A stretch of DNA of 64,000 bases from Sphagnum magellanicum (lineage: Eukaryota; Streptophyta; Sphagnopsida; Sphagnales; Sphagnaceae). This document shows positions 1 to 11,626 of the stretch, in pieces. The translations under genes and the position numbers were made by a program. Below the pieces are notes generated by a model, which did not search any database, was not told where the DNA came from, and saw only the letters and a list, made by a program, of their open reading frames with translations. Every line of letters begins with the position of its first letter. The stretch's first letter is position 1. Where the stretch lies: positions 1,118,501-1,182,500 of the forward strand of contig CM038926.1 of assembly GCA_021904315.1 (NCBI GenBank), given 5' to 3'.

Positions 1-229
1 GTCCTATTGGGTCCATCAACTACATAGCACATTGTGTTGGTTGCCATCTTGTAGGGTACAATTTTGGTGATGCAACTTGTGGGTGCATGATATCTAGTTC
101 TAGGCTACTTTTTAAGTTTTCCTTTTGCTATGTTGTGTGAGGTGCTACACTAAGGTCAAGTTTATTGAAAAATCTCTCCTTATATTGGCATTGGTCCATT
201 CTTATTTGCAACCTAATCCCTATTCTTCT

Positions 230-1300
230 GAGTTTTAACATTGTTTATTGTTGGCTCCACATTCACCATGTAGATGCATAATCATGACATAAACAGATAA
301 ATAGTTGGATGGGATGATAGGTGAACATGTGTCTTACATGGATAATGGAAATTGTTACAACAACAGTAGGTTGCATGGTGCATATTCATGAACTTCACTA
401 CCCCATCATCAAAGCCATGGGCCAAATATCTTCATTCACCATGAGGTAATTGATTATGTCATGCTTCCTTTTGGTGGAGTTGACACCTTGCTCTACATTG
501 GATCTCTGATTTTGAGGTCCTTTCATGTACACAAAACATGGCAAAAAATTTCTATTCAGTTCCATACTATAAGTAGTTTGCTCCATATTCACCATGTTAT
601 AGATGCATATAGTCATGCTATCAATTGCTTAATGAAATAAAAGGTTGGATGGGGTGATAAATGAGCAAGTATCTTGGCAAAAGAATGTGGAAAATGCTTG
701 ACCAATGTCAGATTACTTGGTGTTAGAAGCCTTACCCAGTTTGAGACAAATTCATCTATCTTGTTGTGGGTGCAGCTCCACATAATTTTGCTAATATAGT
801 GTTGGAACGTCAGAAATAACATGGGACAATAGATTGCTAAAACTAACAAAAAATTCCAATTAAGATTTTTATTCCACCTTTGATAGAAGATTCCTTGGTT
901 GAAAGTAATGGGCAACCTTGCTGGATTTGCTCATTATGTGTCATTGAGACTATTGAAATGTGAAATCCATCACATGATATTTGAAACATCTATGCCATTG
1001 TGCAGTTCAACACCTTGTGTCTACATTGGATCTTTGTCTTTGAGTCCTTTTCACATTCAAAAACTTGATAAGAATGACATGTTTATAAGGATGATCCTAT
1101 TGATCTATCTAATTACATTTGACTTTAACTGAGACCTAGTGTCCTAGGGCGTAAGGCAAACTTTATGCTTTAGGCTATTTTTGTGTGCAAAGTAAACAAG
1201 GGTGGATGATGCAGAAGAATGAAACATCTATGCAAAGTGTGGAGTTAACATGCACCTTGCTTTTACATTGGATCTCCAACTTTAGTTAGTAATTTGCATG
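230..1300. repeat. Degenerate direct repeats, nuclear
   Basis: Two related blocks carry the phrase 'attcaccatgt' followed by 'agatgcat' and 'ggttggatgggg' or its variant (about 255-330 and 578-690). A second motif, 'acattggatct' preceded by a 'cacctt' core, recurs near 490, 1020 and 1270. Copies differ by many substitutions and small indels, so this is an old amplification. Short open frames here (398-616, 613-915 minus, 899-1132 plus) show no recognisable protein and follow the repeats, so I do not call genes. Nothing is recognisable in 1-229 or 1301-2019. Confidence 0.45.
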
Positions 1301-2019
1301 TGGTTTTAACATACTAAAAAGGCCGAACTTGCATTCTTTGCAAGGTTGACATGTAAATGTATAATATAATATTAAGATAGGTGTGGCAAAGTTGCAACTA
1401 ATACATTAATCCAAAATTACGTTTCATCTATACAATAGGCATTTCTCATCCATGCCTATATTTGTGACTGACCAAAGTAGTTGGATGAGGGACTTGTGAA
1501 GTTGACACAAGGCCCCAAGAAACATGACTTGGGATGTCATCATTCTTTTAGTCAAGGCCTCAACTATAATTCAATTGTAGCACCTATGAATACTAGGAAT
1601 ATTCCATGATTATCCCTTTAGTTGAGACTCGATGGGCTACCTACCAAAAAAGTTGACATTTAAACTTACTTGGTAGTACCAAATTATTTAATTTTTAATT
1701 TTTTTTTGTAATATAGACGTCAATGAAAATGAATTGAAGTTGAAAATATAGTGGTTGAAAAAGGGGAGTTTTCCACCAGTGACACTTGGCTTGACTCACC
1801 GACACTAAAATCGATACAAGTAAATGATAGCTCATGGAAGATGTTGAGGGATGATCTTGCATGACACAATGAAAATTTAAAATGTACATAAATATAATTG
1901 CAATTTAAATTGTGGTACCAATAGAAAGAAGGATATATGCATTCACCTTACACCTTATGAGGCATCCTATGTGTGTTTTTTGGAACATTTAATATCCATT
2001 GGAATACATATAAAAGTAT

Positions 2020-2600
2020 ATTCTATAGACATGTAATACACTGTAAAACATACATCAGACTTTAATTTGCAATATAAAATATTTAACCAATGTGTACAAC
2101 ATTACATGTCTTCAAAATATAATGCAACAATATATCTATACACCTTATACACACTACATATAACATAGTGAATTTTGTAATATGGAAGTACTCCAAGTTT
2201 ACTATCTAGATATACACTACATACAATATAATGAACTTCACATACTTTGACTTATTAATTAAATTTCCATATTTTAAAATCCAAATATACATTATAGAAC
2301 ATATTGAACTTTGTATGTACTTAGAATTGTAATACTAAAATATTATACTCACTACCCATGTACACTATAGTATGTACATACAATATAATTTACTTTGTAT
2401 ATGTCAAATAACTTTAATACAAAAATACTCTATGTAATATTTAAATATAGATTACATACAACTTGATGAATTTCATACACTTAGAATATCTAAAATGTTG
2501 GTACTAAAGTAATGAATCTACTACCCCCATATACACTACACACAACAAGTTGAACTTAATATGTATATATATAATAGTTGGATTTTAAAATACTAGCAGT
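2020..2600. repeat. Degenerate AT-rich tandem repeat
   Basis: The phrase 'atatacactacatacaa' followed by 'ataatgaactt' recurs in diverged form near 2147, 2208, 2286, 2372, 2450 and 2531, giving an irregular period of roughly 60-90 bases. Between copies are runs such as 'ttagaat' and 'actttg'. No coding potential is seen. Position within a gene-free nuclear stretch and irregular spacing suggest a decayed minisatellite. Confidence 0.5.
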
Positions 2601-5600
2601 ATAAAGTTGACTCGACCCCCATTATAATGGTAATATATTTGCACTTGACCTTGTAGTAAACATACTATACGAGGGCAACCATAAGAACAAACATCAACTC
2701 TAGGGTATAAATGTTATTGAAAATGGTTTATTTTTGTACCATGACAACTACCTTATGTATGACTGCAAAATACACTCAATTTGGCATTCTTTTTATAAGG
2801 ACCTACTATAATGAAACCCAAGTAGTACATTCCCATAAGTAAAAAAAAAACCAAACAGGTGCAAAGGAAGAGTAAAAAATGGAAATAGATAGCTAGTGAA
2901 TTGAACAAGATACATTACCAATGGTAGGGCATATTGATTGGACAATAACTTTTCTTTGGGCAATGGACATCTTCCAAGCAATTTCACAATAGATCATGTA
3001 TGTTCTTGTTCATCAATGTTACCATAACTTTGTCTTTCTCCAACCCATTGATTTGATGCTTGCTCCAATGATGTATTTGTGCTTCCTCCTTCAATGAAGA
3101 TCTGTTGGCCAAAAAAGAAGGTATTAAAGGTTGTGTAATACAATAAGACTTATAAATTCCTTTATCCAATTGTACAAGTTTGTTTGTCCCCAATTTTATT
3201 ATAAACAACAACAAGTTCTTGTTACACATAAATGTGTCAAAATTTTGTAACATGAGTTCATAACATATCACACTTGGCATCTATGGACAACCTTCAAAAA
3301 AGAAAGTGCTCACAACAATGTTAGGTCAAAACAATGCAGGTTTTACCAATGGTCCATTGTTGGTGCTCCTACATCAATACTTAAACATGGGGTTTTAATG
3401 GTAAAAATTCACTCTTGTCCAATTGAAGAATGTAATTGACCAACTTGAAATGGTGTGTGCATTGATCACCTCAATTTCATATAGGAACCATGTCATGTTG
3501 GCTACTTAATTTGACTTTCCCCTTGGCTTTATGCTTTGGCACTATTACTTTTGTTTGACATGGAAACCCAATGATAAGCACATCCACATTCCTAACAATA
3601 TTGTAGGTCATTCATGTAACATTTCCTAAACTCATAAAACCTATTAAAAACTCACACTTGCAATGGGAGGTTTTTCAACTATTTGCCCCTTTCAATGGTG
3701 TTGATAATCAAAGCTTGCGTTAATATTTGTTGACACCTTGTTCGGAGATGCAAACACCCACCCTTGGGCCTATTCATTAGGTCTCAAGTGTAATAAAATT
3801 TCAAGAACTTCTGAAATTCCCAAGTTCTTTTTCAAAAAACAATGAAATTTGTCCCAAAAAAGAAAGCAAGGAACTTATAAAACCAACAAGCAAGAACAAC
3901 AATTAACTCATATTTAGTAAACCCACCCACTTTATGGCAAACCTAGAGCATATCAGAAACCCAAAATTTAATTTATGAAATCATTCAAAAGATCTATCTA
4001 CTCATGAAGATGCATTTCAAGTTATCTTTGACATGATTTCTACATACTACCTGCCAAATTCAACTTTGCTTAATGTAAATAATTTTTTATTCTCAAATCA
4101 AGAACCCCTACTTACAAAATTGATCAAACTACAAAATTGTTTTCAAAAAATGGAAGTGAAATAGTTAAATTTCAATTATGAATTTGCTGCAAAATCAGGG
4201 GTAAATAGGCTATGTTTATAGAAGATGTTATTTACAAAGGTTATGAAATATATTATTGCTTGGAAGTAGTTGGGAAAAAGGTATAAAGGGTAATGCATTT
4301 GTTGACCATTTGGATTTATTTGATTGATCGACAATGTACATTGAATGATTTTTCATGTTGCATCACCCAATAATCAACAAAAAATTGCCCAAATTAGCCA
4401 ATGAGTTTGTAGGAGACCACAATTTGTTTTGCACAATTTTCTCTTCTCTTTGTAAACTTTTGGTAGAAGGGATTTTGGTTTCAATATTTTGAAAACCTAT
4501 TACAAGCTTTGCTTGATTGTACAAACTCTAAGATACATGGAACTAGACCAAAAAAAAAAGACAAAAACATGGAAACTAAGACATGGAAAAAGACATAAAC
4601 TTCAATATGTAAGGCCCCATCACCACCTTACATATGGATGTGGATGTGTTTTTTGTGGATCCAAATGTTGTTGTTGGTTGCAACAAATAATATAATGTGG
4701 AGCAAGAAGTTGGTATGAATGTTCCAATAACACTTGTTGTTGGCCATGGCAACACTTGTGCCAAATAACCATATCTAAAAGTATTTCTATCACAACAAGC
4801 TTATGAGGAACATTAGTCCTCCTTTTTTTGTCATAATAATTTTGTAAGTGTTTTTTAAAATTGAACACTTACTTCATTTCCAACACCAAAACGCTTGCTA
4901 GCTAGTGTCAAAATGAAACCTATTGTTGTTGTAGCACTTGTCCATCAAACACACATGTACAAAAAGAAAGGATTGTTAAACTCACAATCATCATATAAAT
5001 ATAAGAAAACATATGAGCATTATGCTACACTAGTGGGAAGAACATGTTATTAATTCACCTCCTTCATAATTGGATTTAGCCATTGGTTTCACATGATCAA
5101 CTAGTAGAAGAGTCTAATACCCACACTTCCAACAATTGTGATGAAAAATTCCATAATCAGAGGTGCAAGTTCCATCTTCCAATCTTCATTTTCCATCATA
5201 GTCTTCATCCCTGAACCCTTAAATTTATGATATAGATGTCTCTTTGTGTAAGGGATAATCTTGCTTGAGACACCACATTGAAGCTTTCAAACATTCATTA
5301 CGTGTCCAAGGGCCAAACCTTGGCATTCTTCATGGTTTTATCACTACATATGGGCCTAATTAGATGTCAAATCCACCAATTTTGTAATGAAGTAATGAGC
5401 TTCATCATATGGTAATTTAATTCAATTTTCCAGTAATTTCAAATGTCATACTATCAACCTGTCAAGTTGTAGTTTCTTTAGAGCATTGGATTGGCACTTC
5501 CTATTGCCTTTGAAAGTAGTTTATGGGGCTCTTCAAAACCAGGGGTTCTTAAAAGTTGAAATTTTTTGGCACTACATGTAACCTTCTATCAAATTCAGAT

Positions 5601-6553
5601 AATGACATAAACTTCCACAATTACAAATTAACCATTTCTATGAAATTGTAAAGAAAAATTCAGAACACTTTGAAGGGAGCCATTAGGTTAGCTCTTGCCA
5701 AACAAAAACAAAAGGGACACATATAACAATCATTGGAGAAGTGGAATGGAAAAAACAATTAACCAACCCTATGAGTTCTAACACTCAGTGGGTCTAATAA
5801 AGGTTATTTGTTAATCGCTAGTAAGGGACATTTCTCTTGACAACCTTTTTCAACTAAATGTGAATAAATAAATTATCCTCGAATCAAAAACATATTATCA
5901 AAATTTGTAAATTAAAATAATAGAGGCTAATCCATGATATGTACTTAATTGATGTCTTGTCAAGCTTCTTTATTGATAAGGTAATTGCAATCATAAAAAC
6001 ATATTCTATTGTTTCCAAGCTGTCAACAATCGAACAAAAATTTAATTCAATTATAACAAACCATGTCAAGAGAGGAGGCATCAAAATTGTTTTTTCTTTG
6101 TAGTTGATTGAGTTGCAACTTAAAATTAAGAAAAAAATGAAAACAACTTAAGTGTTATAATTAACAACAAAGTGCTTATGGACAAATGCCCTCTTCAAGT
6201 GATCTTAGTTGATCTAATAGTTCTATTTTTGTGCATGTTAGTAATCTTCCTTTGCATAAACTCCAAGAAATGCTCTATCCTGTCAATATGTCTCCACCAC
6301 CTTGGACCTAGACCCTAAGCTATATAGACATTTGTAGCCACAAAAATTAACAATACCTTTGAAAGGTAGTAGCTAATGTTGTGAATTTGTAAACCAAACT
6401 CATGTTTGAGAAATGCAACGTTGAAATCCAAACTTGAACATTACATCTCATTAAAAGGTTAAATGTTAAAATAAAAGAACCTTGATAATATGCAATTGTG
6501 ATAGTCTTATTTATTGCCTGGTTTCCTTCATAACAAGCTCTGATGTTCCCTTG
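2601..6553. other. Gene-free nuclear stretch
   Basis: About 4 kb of AT-rich sequence with only short open frames lacking codon structure. I see no recognisable protein, tRNA, rRNA or element boundary. Some segments look like decayed retroelement internal sequence but I cannot place them in a family. Confidence 0.5.
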
Positions 6554-7462
6554 TGATGCACCCCTTGGCTCCTTAATGGAGCATGGAATCCAAACTGAAA
6601 ACAACGGAAGAGCATGGAATTGGGGCACGTTCCTTGGCTCGCAGCACTTTGAGGGGTAGAGGGGTGTGCTGGAGCTTCGGGATGGGACTAGGAAAAGTGA
6701 CAAGCAGCAACTACTCACACGAACCTACACAAAACCAACACAAGGTGGTTAGTGCATAGTTGGAACACTTTTGGTGTTAAGATGAGTCACGAGCAAACTC
6801 GGACTCACAAGACTCACCACGGCCCGAACTTGGGGGAAGCCACCACCTTCCCCCTTATAGTATACTATGTGCCTCTCCATGAGGCCCACATCCAAATGGC
6901 TTTTTGTCCTGGGACTCCCAAGTGGGAGTCTCGAAATTGCCAAAGTTAGGACTCCCGCGACTTTGAAGCCCATAACTTTTTGTGTAAACCTCCGATCAAG
7001 ATGAGGTCTAAAGCAAAGTTATAGCCCTTGTTAAGAGCTTTTCAACGGTATGTGGCACGCCACTTGCACGCAACAAAATTGAGTCAATTCTTGACTTTTA
7101 ATGGTCGGGAGTCAAATTGTCAATTTGACCCTTGGCCTTTCTTTTGGCCATAACTTGTGTTTCAAATGTTCAAGTGGGTCATGAAAGCCCATTTTAGACA
7201 TTTACGTTTCAATATCTTTCCAATGGTATGAAAAACTTTTCAAACCAATGGGTTTTAGCCCCTGTAATCGTTCCCTAAATATTCAGGAATCCTTCGGGAC
7301 CCAACTCCCAACATGGGAGTTCACTTGGGAATGTGAGGGTTCTTTCCCTCACACTCTTTTGCACTCCCGGGGGCATGAGAATGTGACTCCCGAACTTAGT
7401 TTTGGCCCGCACCCTTGCAATCCCTTTGCCTTGGTCATGAGCCCAAGGCTAAGGTTGTGACA
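6554..7462 (+). mobile_element. Solo-LTR-like element, copy 1 (909 bp)
   Basis: The unit begins TGATGCACC and ends GGTTGTGACA, so it has TG...CA termini like an LTR. It is flanked by CCTTG (6549-6553) and CTTTG (7463-7467), a target duplication with one C-to-T change. It shares the family landmarks seen in the other copies: a TATA-like TATAGTATAC near 6857, a short inverted repeat GACTCCCAAGTGGGAGTC near 6915, the phrase GGCCATAACTTG near 7147, and a CCTCACACTC tract near 7350. No gag or pol is adjacent, so this is best read as a solo LTR left by recombination. Small open frames inside it are repeat-derived. Confidence 0.72.
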
Positions 7463-7463
7463 C

Positions 7464-7963
7464 TTTGTCCTACATATCAAAGTGATAAAAAAGCCCAATA
7501 ATATTACAAGAGCTAGATCAAATGAACTTAAAACCCATCACATGAAATTACATAGAACCCGGATGTTGAAAATAGAATAATCCCACCTTGCTTACACATT
7601 TTTAGACTATATTTTGCATTATGATCCTGGTCTGGCAACCTTAAAAGTTTAAACTCTTCTAATGAATATCTTAGATGCAGCCTAGTAAATTACTCTAATA
7701 AAACACTTGTTTTTGTGATGTCATATGGTAGAAGCAAATGAACAAAATGGTATGCAATCAAGGTAGGGTCACCTTTGTCACTTAGATCACAATGAAAAGT
7801 GGACTTCACAAACACAAAAAATAAGCATATTGAGATAGGATGTGGAAGTAGAATAAAAAATTCACAAACACGGGCATTTGTTTACTAATGTGCCAATTTA
7901 CCCTAATTTGCTCAAAATTTAGAGCAATCTTGAATTTGTATTATGATCCCATAAGTAATAGGA
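7464..7963. other. Spacer between solo LTRs
   Basis: About 500 bases of AT-rich sequence between two LTR-like copies. It shows no primer binding site, polypurine tract, protease or polymerase coding, which argues against the two copies being LTRs of one element. Nothing else recognised. Confidence 0.5.
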
Positions 7964-8786
7964 TGACGCACTCCTAAGTCCCTTATTGAACTCACTTGAG
8001 GGTCCAACTATGTAGAGTTGCGGAAAATTGGGACTTGGGTGCCGCTCCCGACTTCCAGCACTAAAGGGGGGTAGAGGGGCGTGCTAGAAGTCCCGGGATT
8101 AGATTAGGAAGAAGGACTAGATTATCAAGCTTGAATTTGCATCCAAAAAAAACCAACCACAAAGGGTTAGTTAGCATTTGGGAACACCCTTGGGTGTTGG
8201 GACAAGCCACGGGCACTTTGACACACAAGACTCACCATGGCCCGGACTCGTGGGACTCCACCACCTTCCCTCATATAGTATACTCTGCATCTCTCTGCGG
8301 AGGCTACATCCAAATGGCTCTTTTTCATGGGACTCCCAAGTTGGAGTCCCGAAACTGTCCCGGGTTAGAGTCCCGGGACTTTGAGAGCTCATAACTCCCG
8401 ATTGCAGAGTCCAATCAAGATGAGGTCTAAACCAAAGTTGTAGCTCTCTTTGAGAGCTTTTCAACGCCATGTGGTACTCTAGAATCGGACATCGGCAAGA
8501 GGTCGATTCTCAACTTTTAGTGGTCAAGAGTCAAACTGCTAGTTTGACTCCCGGCCCTTCTTTTGCCCATAACTTGAGCTGTAGATGTCCAAATGGCTCA
8601 TGCGAGGCCATTTTGGACATCTACACTTCAAGACCTTTTCAATGAAACCAAGTACACTCAAATGCGAGGAGATTTAACCCTTCAAATAGAGCTCTTAGTT
8701 TTTAGGAGTCCCGGAGGACTCCATTTTCCCACTTTCGGGAGTGTGAGTTGCATTCTCACACTTAGCCCCAAAGTGGGGTTGCGACA
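7964..8786 (+). mobile_element. Solo-LTR-like element, copy 2, perfect TSD
   Basis: The unit starts TGACGCACTCC and ends GGTTGCGACA and is bounded by the exact 5-bp duplication TAGGA (7959-7963 and 8787-8791). This fixes its ends and shows it inserted as a discrete unit through an LTR-retrotransposon-type integrase. It carries the TATA-like ATATAGTATAC near 8275, the GGGACTCCCAAGTTGGAGTCCC inverted repeat near 8330 (interrupted), CCCATAACTTGAGC near 8568 and an imperfect stem around CATGCGAGGCC. At 823 bp it is nearest to copy 3 in length and sequence, whereas copies 1 and 4 form a second subgroup. No internal domain adjoins. Confidence 0.82.
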
Positions 8787-8857
8787 TAGGAAGGCTCCAT
8801 CATGGTCTTTGCTGACATTCAATAAACATAATTTATGAATAAACAAATTTGGCTAAG

Positions 8858-9115
8858 GCCCATTTTAGATGGGGGTTCATAAAATTTTAATTTTTATTGT
8901 GATATCTAGGCGGCACTCACCATGTAACACAATAATGTTTTTTTTTAAAAAACTAGAACAATTTTCACATTAAGTAACACCCTCATGCAAGGTCATTCCC
9001 AAAATAACAAGGCTACTGTTATTTTGGGAATGCCCCACCCAAAGGTGTTACCCTACACATAAAAATTGTTATGTAAAAAAAATTGAAACTTGAAAGACAA
9101 CCCATCTAATGAATA
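8858..9115. mobile_element. Fold-back (MITE-like) inverted repeat
   Basis: Two arms of about 53 bases (8957-9009 and 9017-9070) are reverse complements with a 7-base loop. The innermost 20 bases, CATTCCCAAAATAACA and its partner TGTTATTTTGGGAATG, pair perfectly. Weaker outer arms (about 8861-8900 against 9071-9112, around 'agatggg' and 'cccatct') extend the hairpin to about 250 bp. No open frame lies inside. The architecture matches a fold-back or MITE-type non-autonomous DNA element; I could not fix a target duplication, so the outer ends are approximate. Confidence 0.6.
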
Positions 9116-9432
9116 GGAAAGGAGATGTGAATATTTTAAATCACATTTAACTATTGGGAGGCTAGTTCATCACACCCTCGTGCCCCCAAGGGGTGTGTGG
9201 GCACATACATATATGTTTTAATGACAAAGTAGCAAACCTTTAAAAAAAAAGGTTTTGTGATATAAGCAAAGTGGTGATCATCCTAAAAACAAAAAACAAA
9301 AAACATAATCCTTTTATATTCTTGGCTACTTATTAGAATTTATCATAAAGTTTTGATCATTTGGAATTTTTGTTCTTTGAAATATGCAAATTTGGGTAAT
9401 TTATTCCATGAAAAATCCTTTCTATAGGTATA

Positions 9433-10251
9433 TGTCGCAACCCCACTTTGGCCAAGTGTGGGGGTGAAGCCCAACACTTGGAAAAGTTAGAGATTTGGAG
9501 TCCTCTGGGACTCTCGAATGTTCAGAGCTCGACAGCAAGGCCCAAAACACCTTGCATTGAGGTGTTCTTGGTGTCATTGGAAAGGTCTTGAATCGTAAAT
9601 ATGGAAAATGGCCTCGCATTGGCCATTCAGACATCTGCAGCCCAAGTTATGGGCAAAAGAAGGGCCGGGAGTCAAACTGGCAATTTGACTCCCGACCACT
9701 AAAAGTCGGGAATCGACCCTTTCCCGACGTCGCCTTAGGGAGTGCGACATGGCGTTGGAAAGATCTCGACGAGGGCTACAACTTTGGTTGAGACCTCGTT
9801 GCAATCGGACTTCACAATCAGGAGTTATGGCCGTCCAAAGTTCCGGGAGTCCAGCTGGGACAGTTTCGGGACTCCATTCGGGAGTCCCAACAAAATGTGC
9901 CATTTGGATGTAGCCTCGGCGACGAGCTGTAGAAAATACTATAGGGAGTAAGGTGGTGGCTTACTCCTGAGTCCGGGCTATGGTGAGTCTTGTGTGTCCA
10001 AGTGCCCGTGGCAAGTCCCAACACCCAAGGGTGTCCCGAATGCTAAACTAACCTCTTGTGGTTGGTTTTTGGATGCAGATTCACACGAGCTAAACTAGTC
10101 CCTCTTCCTAGTCTAATCCTTGGGCTCCCAACTCAACCCTCTACCCCTTTTTAGAGTTGGAAACCAGGAGCATGCCGCTAAGTCACAATTTCCGCAACTT
10201 GACTTTGTGAACCCTCAAGTGGGTTTCGCCCCGTGATTTAGGAGCGCATCA
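9433..10251 (-). mobile_element. Solo-LTR-like element, copy 3, inverted
   Basis: In the opposite orientation to copies 1, 2 and 4, it starts TGTCGCAACC and ends GGAGCGCATCA on the plus strand, i.e. the reverse complement of the family ends. Flanks share TATA (9429-9432 and 10252-10255), a probable short target duplication. It keeps more CpG than copies 1 and 4 (for example CCCGACGTCGCC near 9724), suggesting a younger insertion or less deamination. Length 819 bp, close to copy 2. Open frames on both strands inside it reflect the GC-rich repeat and are not genes. Confidence 0.72.
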
Positions 10252-10711
10252 TATAAATCATATATTTCAAGTCAAATTTTGGCAAAAAAATTCCAATAGA
10301 AAAAACAGAACTAACTAGCAATAGCTCTTTAGTTTTTTTAACACTAATTCAATCCAAACATTACATGGTGAATGGATAAATAATCATGTGGTGTTTGTGT
10401 GATTAACATTTATTAGATGGGGGTGCTTCCCAAGTTCAAGTTTCTTTCTTTTTGCAAATGAGCCAATTTGATTGGCCCATAAAAAAATTTAAAAAAACTA
10501 GAATTATAGAAGCTCCCCAAAATAAAAGGTTTTATTTTGAAGTATAGAGTTCCTCCCCCTTGGCCCAACTATTTATCTATGAAGCAAAGTAGTTTGTTTT
10601 GTTTTGTCATGTTGAGATTTCCCAAACCATAATGTTTCATGCCTAGTTATTGGTATATTTGAAAAGTTATTGATGAAACAACTTGAGGATATAGAGGTTG
10701 AAGGCAATGGA
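10252..10711. other. Spacer between solo LTRs
   Basis: About 460 bases of AT-rich nuclear sequence between copies 3 and 4. No coding or element landmarks recognised. Confidence 0.45.
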
Positions 10712-11626
10712 TGATGCGCTCCCAACCCCCTTTATAAACTCAAATATGAGTCTAAGGTGGAAACAACGAAAGAATAAGGAGTTGGGGCACGCTCCCTGGG
10801 CCACAACACTTTGGGGGTAGAAGGGTGTGTTGGAGCTCCAGGATGGGACTAGGAAGAATGACAAGCAACTAATCACTCACATGGACCTACACAAAACCAA
10901 ACAACAAGTTGGTTAGTGCATAGTTAAAGCACTTTTGATGCTAGGACGAGCCACGGGCAAACTCAAACTTAGAAGATTCACCACGGTTCGAATTTGGAAG
11001 AAACCACCACCTTCCCCCTTATATTATACTTTGTGCCTCTTCATGAGGCCCACATCCAAATGGCATTTTGTTTCGGGACTCCCAAGTGGGAGTCCCGAAA
11101 TTCCCAAACTTGGGACTTTCGCGACTTTGGGGACCCATAACTTTGTGTGCAGACCTCCAATCGAAATGAGGTTTAAAGAAAAGTTGTAGCCCTTGTCAAA
11201 AGCTTTCTAATAGTATATTGTAAGTCACTTGCACATAAAGAAATCGGGGTGATTCCCAACTATTAGTGGTTGGGAGTAAAATTGCCAATTTGACTCCTGG
11301 CCTTTCTTTTGGCAATAACTTGTGTTTTAGGTGTCCAAATGGGTCATGCGAGCCCATTTCAAACATCTAAGTTCCAAGATCTTTTTAATGATATAAAGAA
11401 CTTTTCAATCCAACGAGTTTTGTCCCCTGCAATCACTTTTTAAAAATTTGGGTGTCCACCGAGACTCCAACTCCCAAAATGGGAGTTCACTTAGGAGTGT
11501 GAGGGTTCATTCCCTCACACTCTTTTGCACTTCTGGGAGCATGATATATGACTTTCGGGCCCATTCTTGGCCCACACCTTTACAAGCCCTTGCCTTGGTT
11601 GCGAGCCCAAGGCTAGGATTGCGACA
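10712..11626 (+). mobile_element. Solo-LTR-like element, copy 4 (915 bp)
   Basis: Begins TGATGCGCTCCC and ends GGATTGCGACA, with flanks ATGGA (10707-10711) and ATGAA (11627-11631), a target duplication differing by one base. It is close to copy 1 over its length: both share the GTTAGTGCATAGTT phrase, the CCACCACCTTCCCCCTTATA block before the TATA-like site, and the long CCTCACACTC end region. CpG has been largely replaced by TpG or CpA. No internal retroelement domain adjoins, so a solo LTR is the simplest reading. Confidence 0.72.

Noticed and set aside
6554..11626. Neighbouring LTR copies as the two ends of one retrotransposon
   Set aside because: Each has its own target duplication, copies 2 and 3 are inverted to each other, and no PBS, PPT, gag or pol lies between them.
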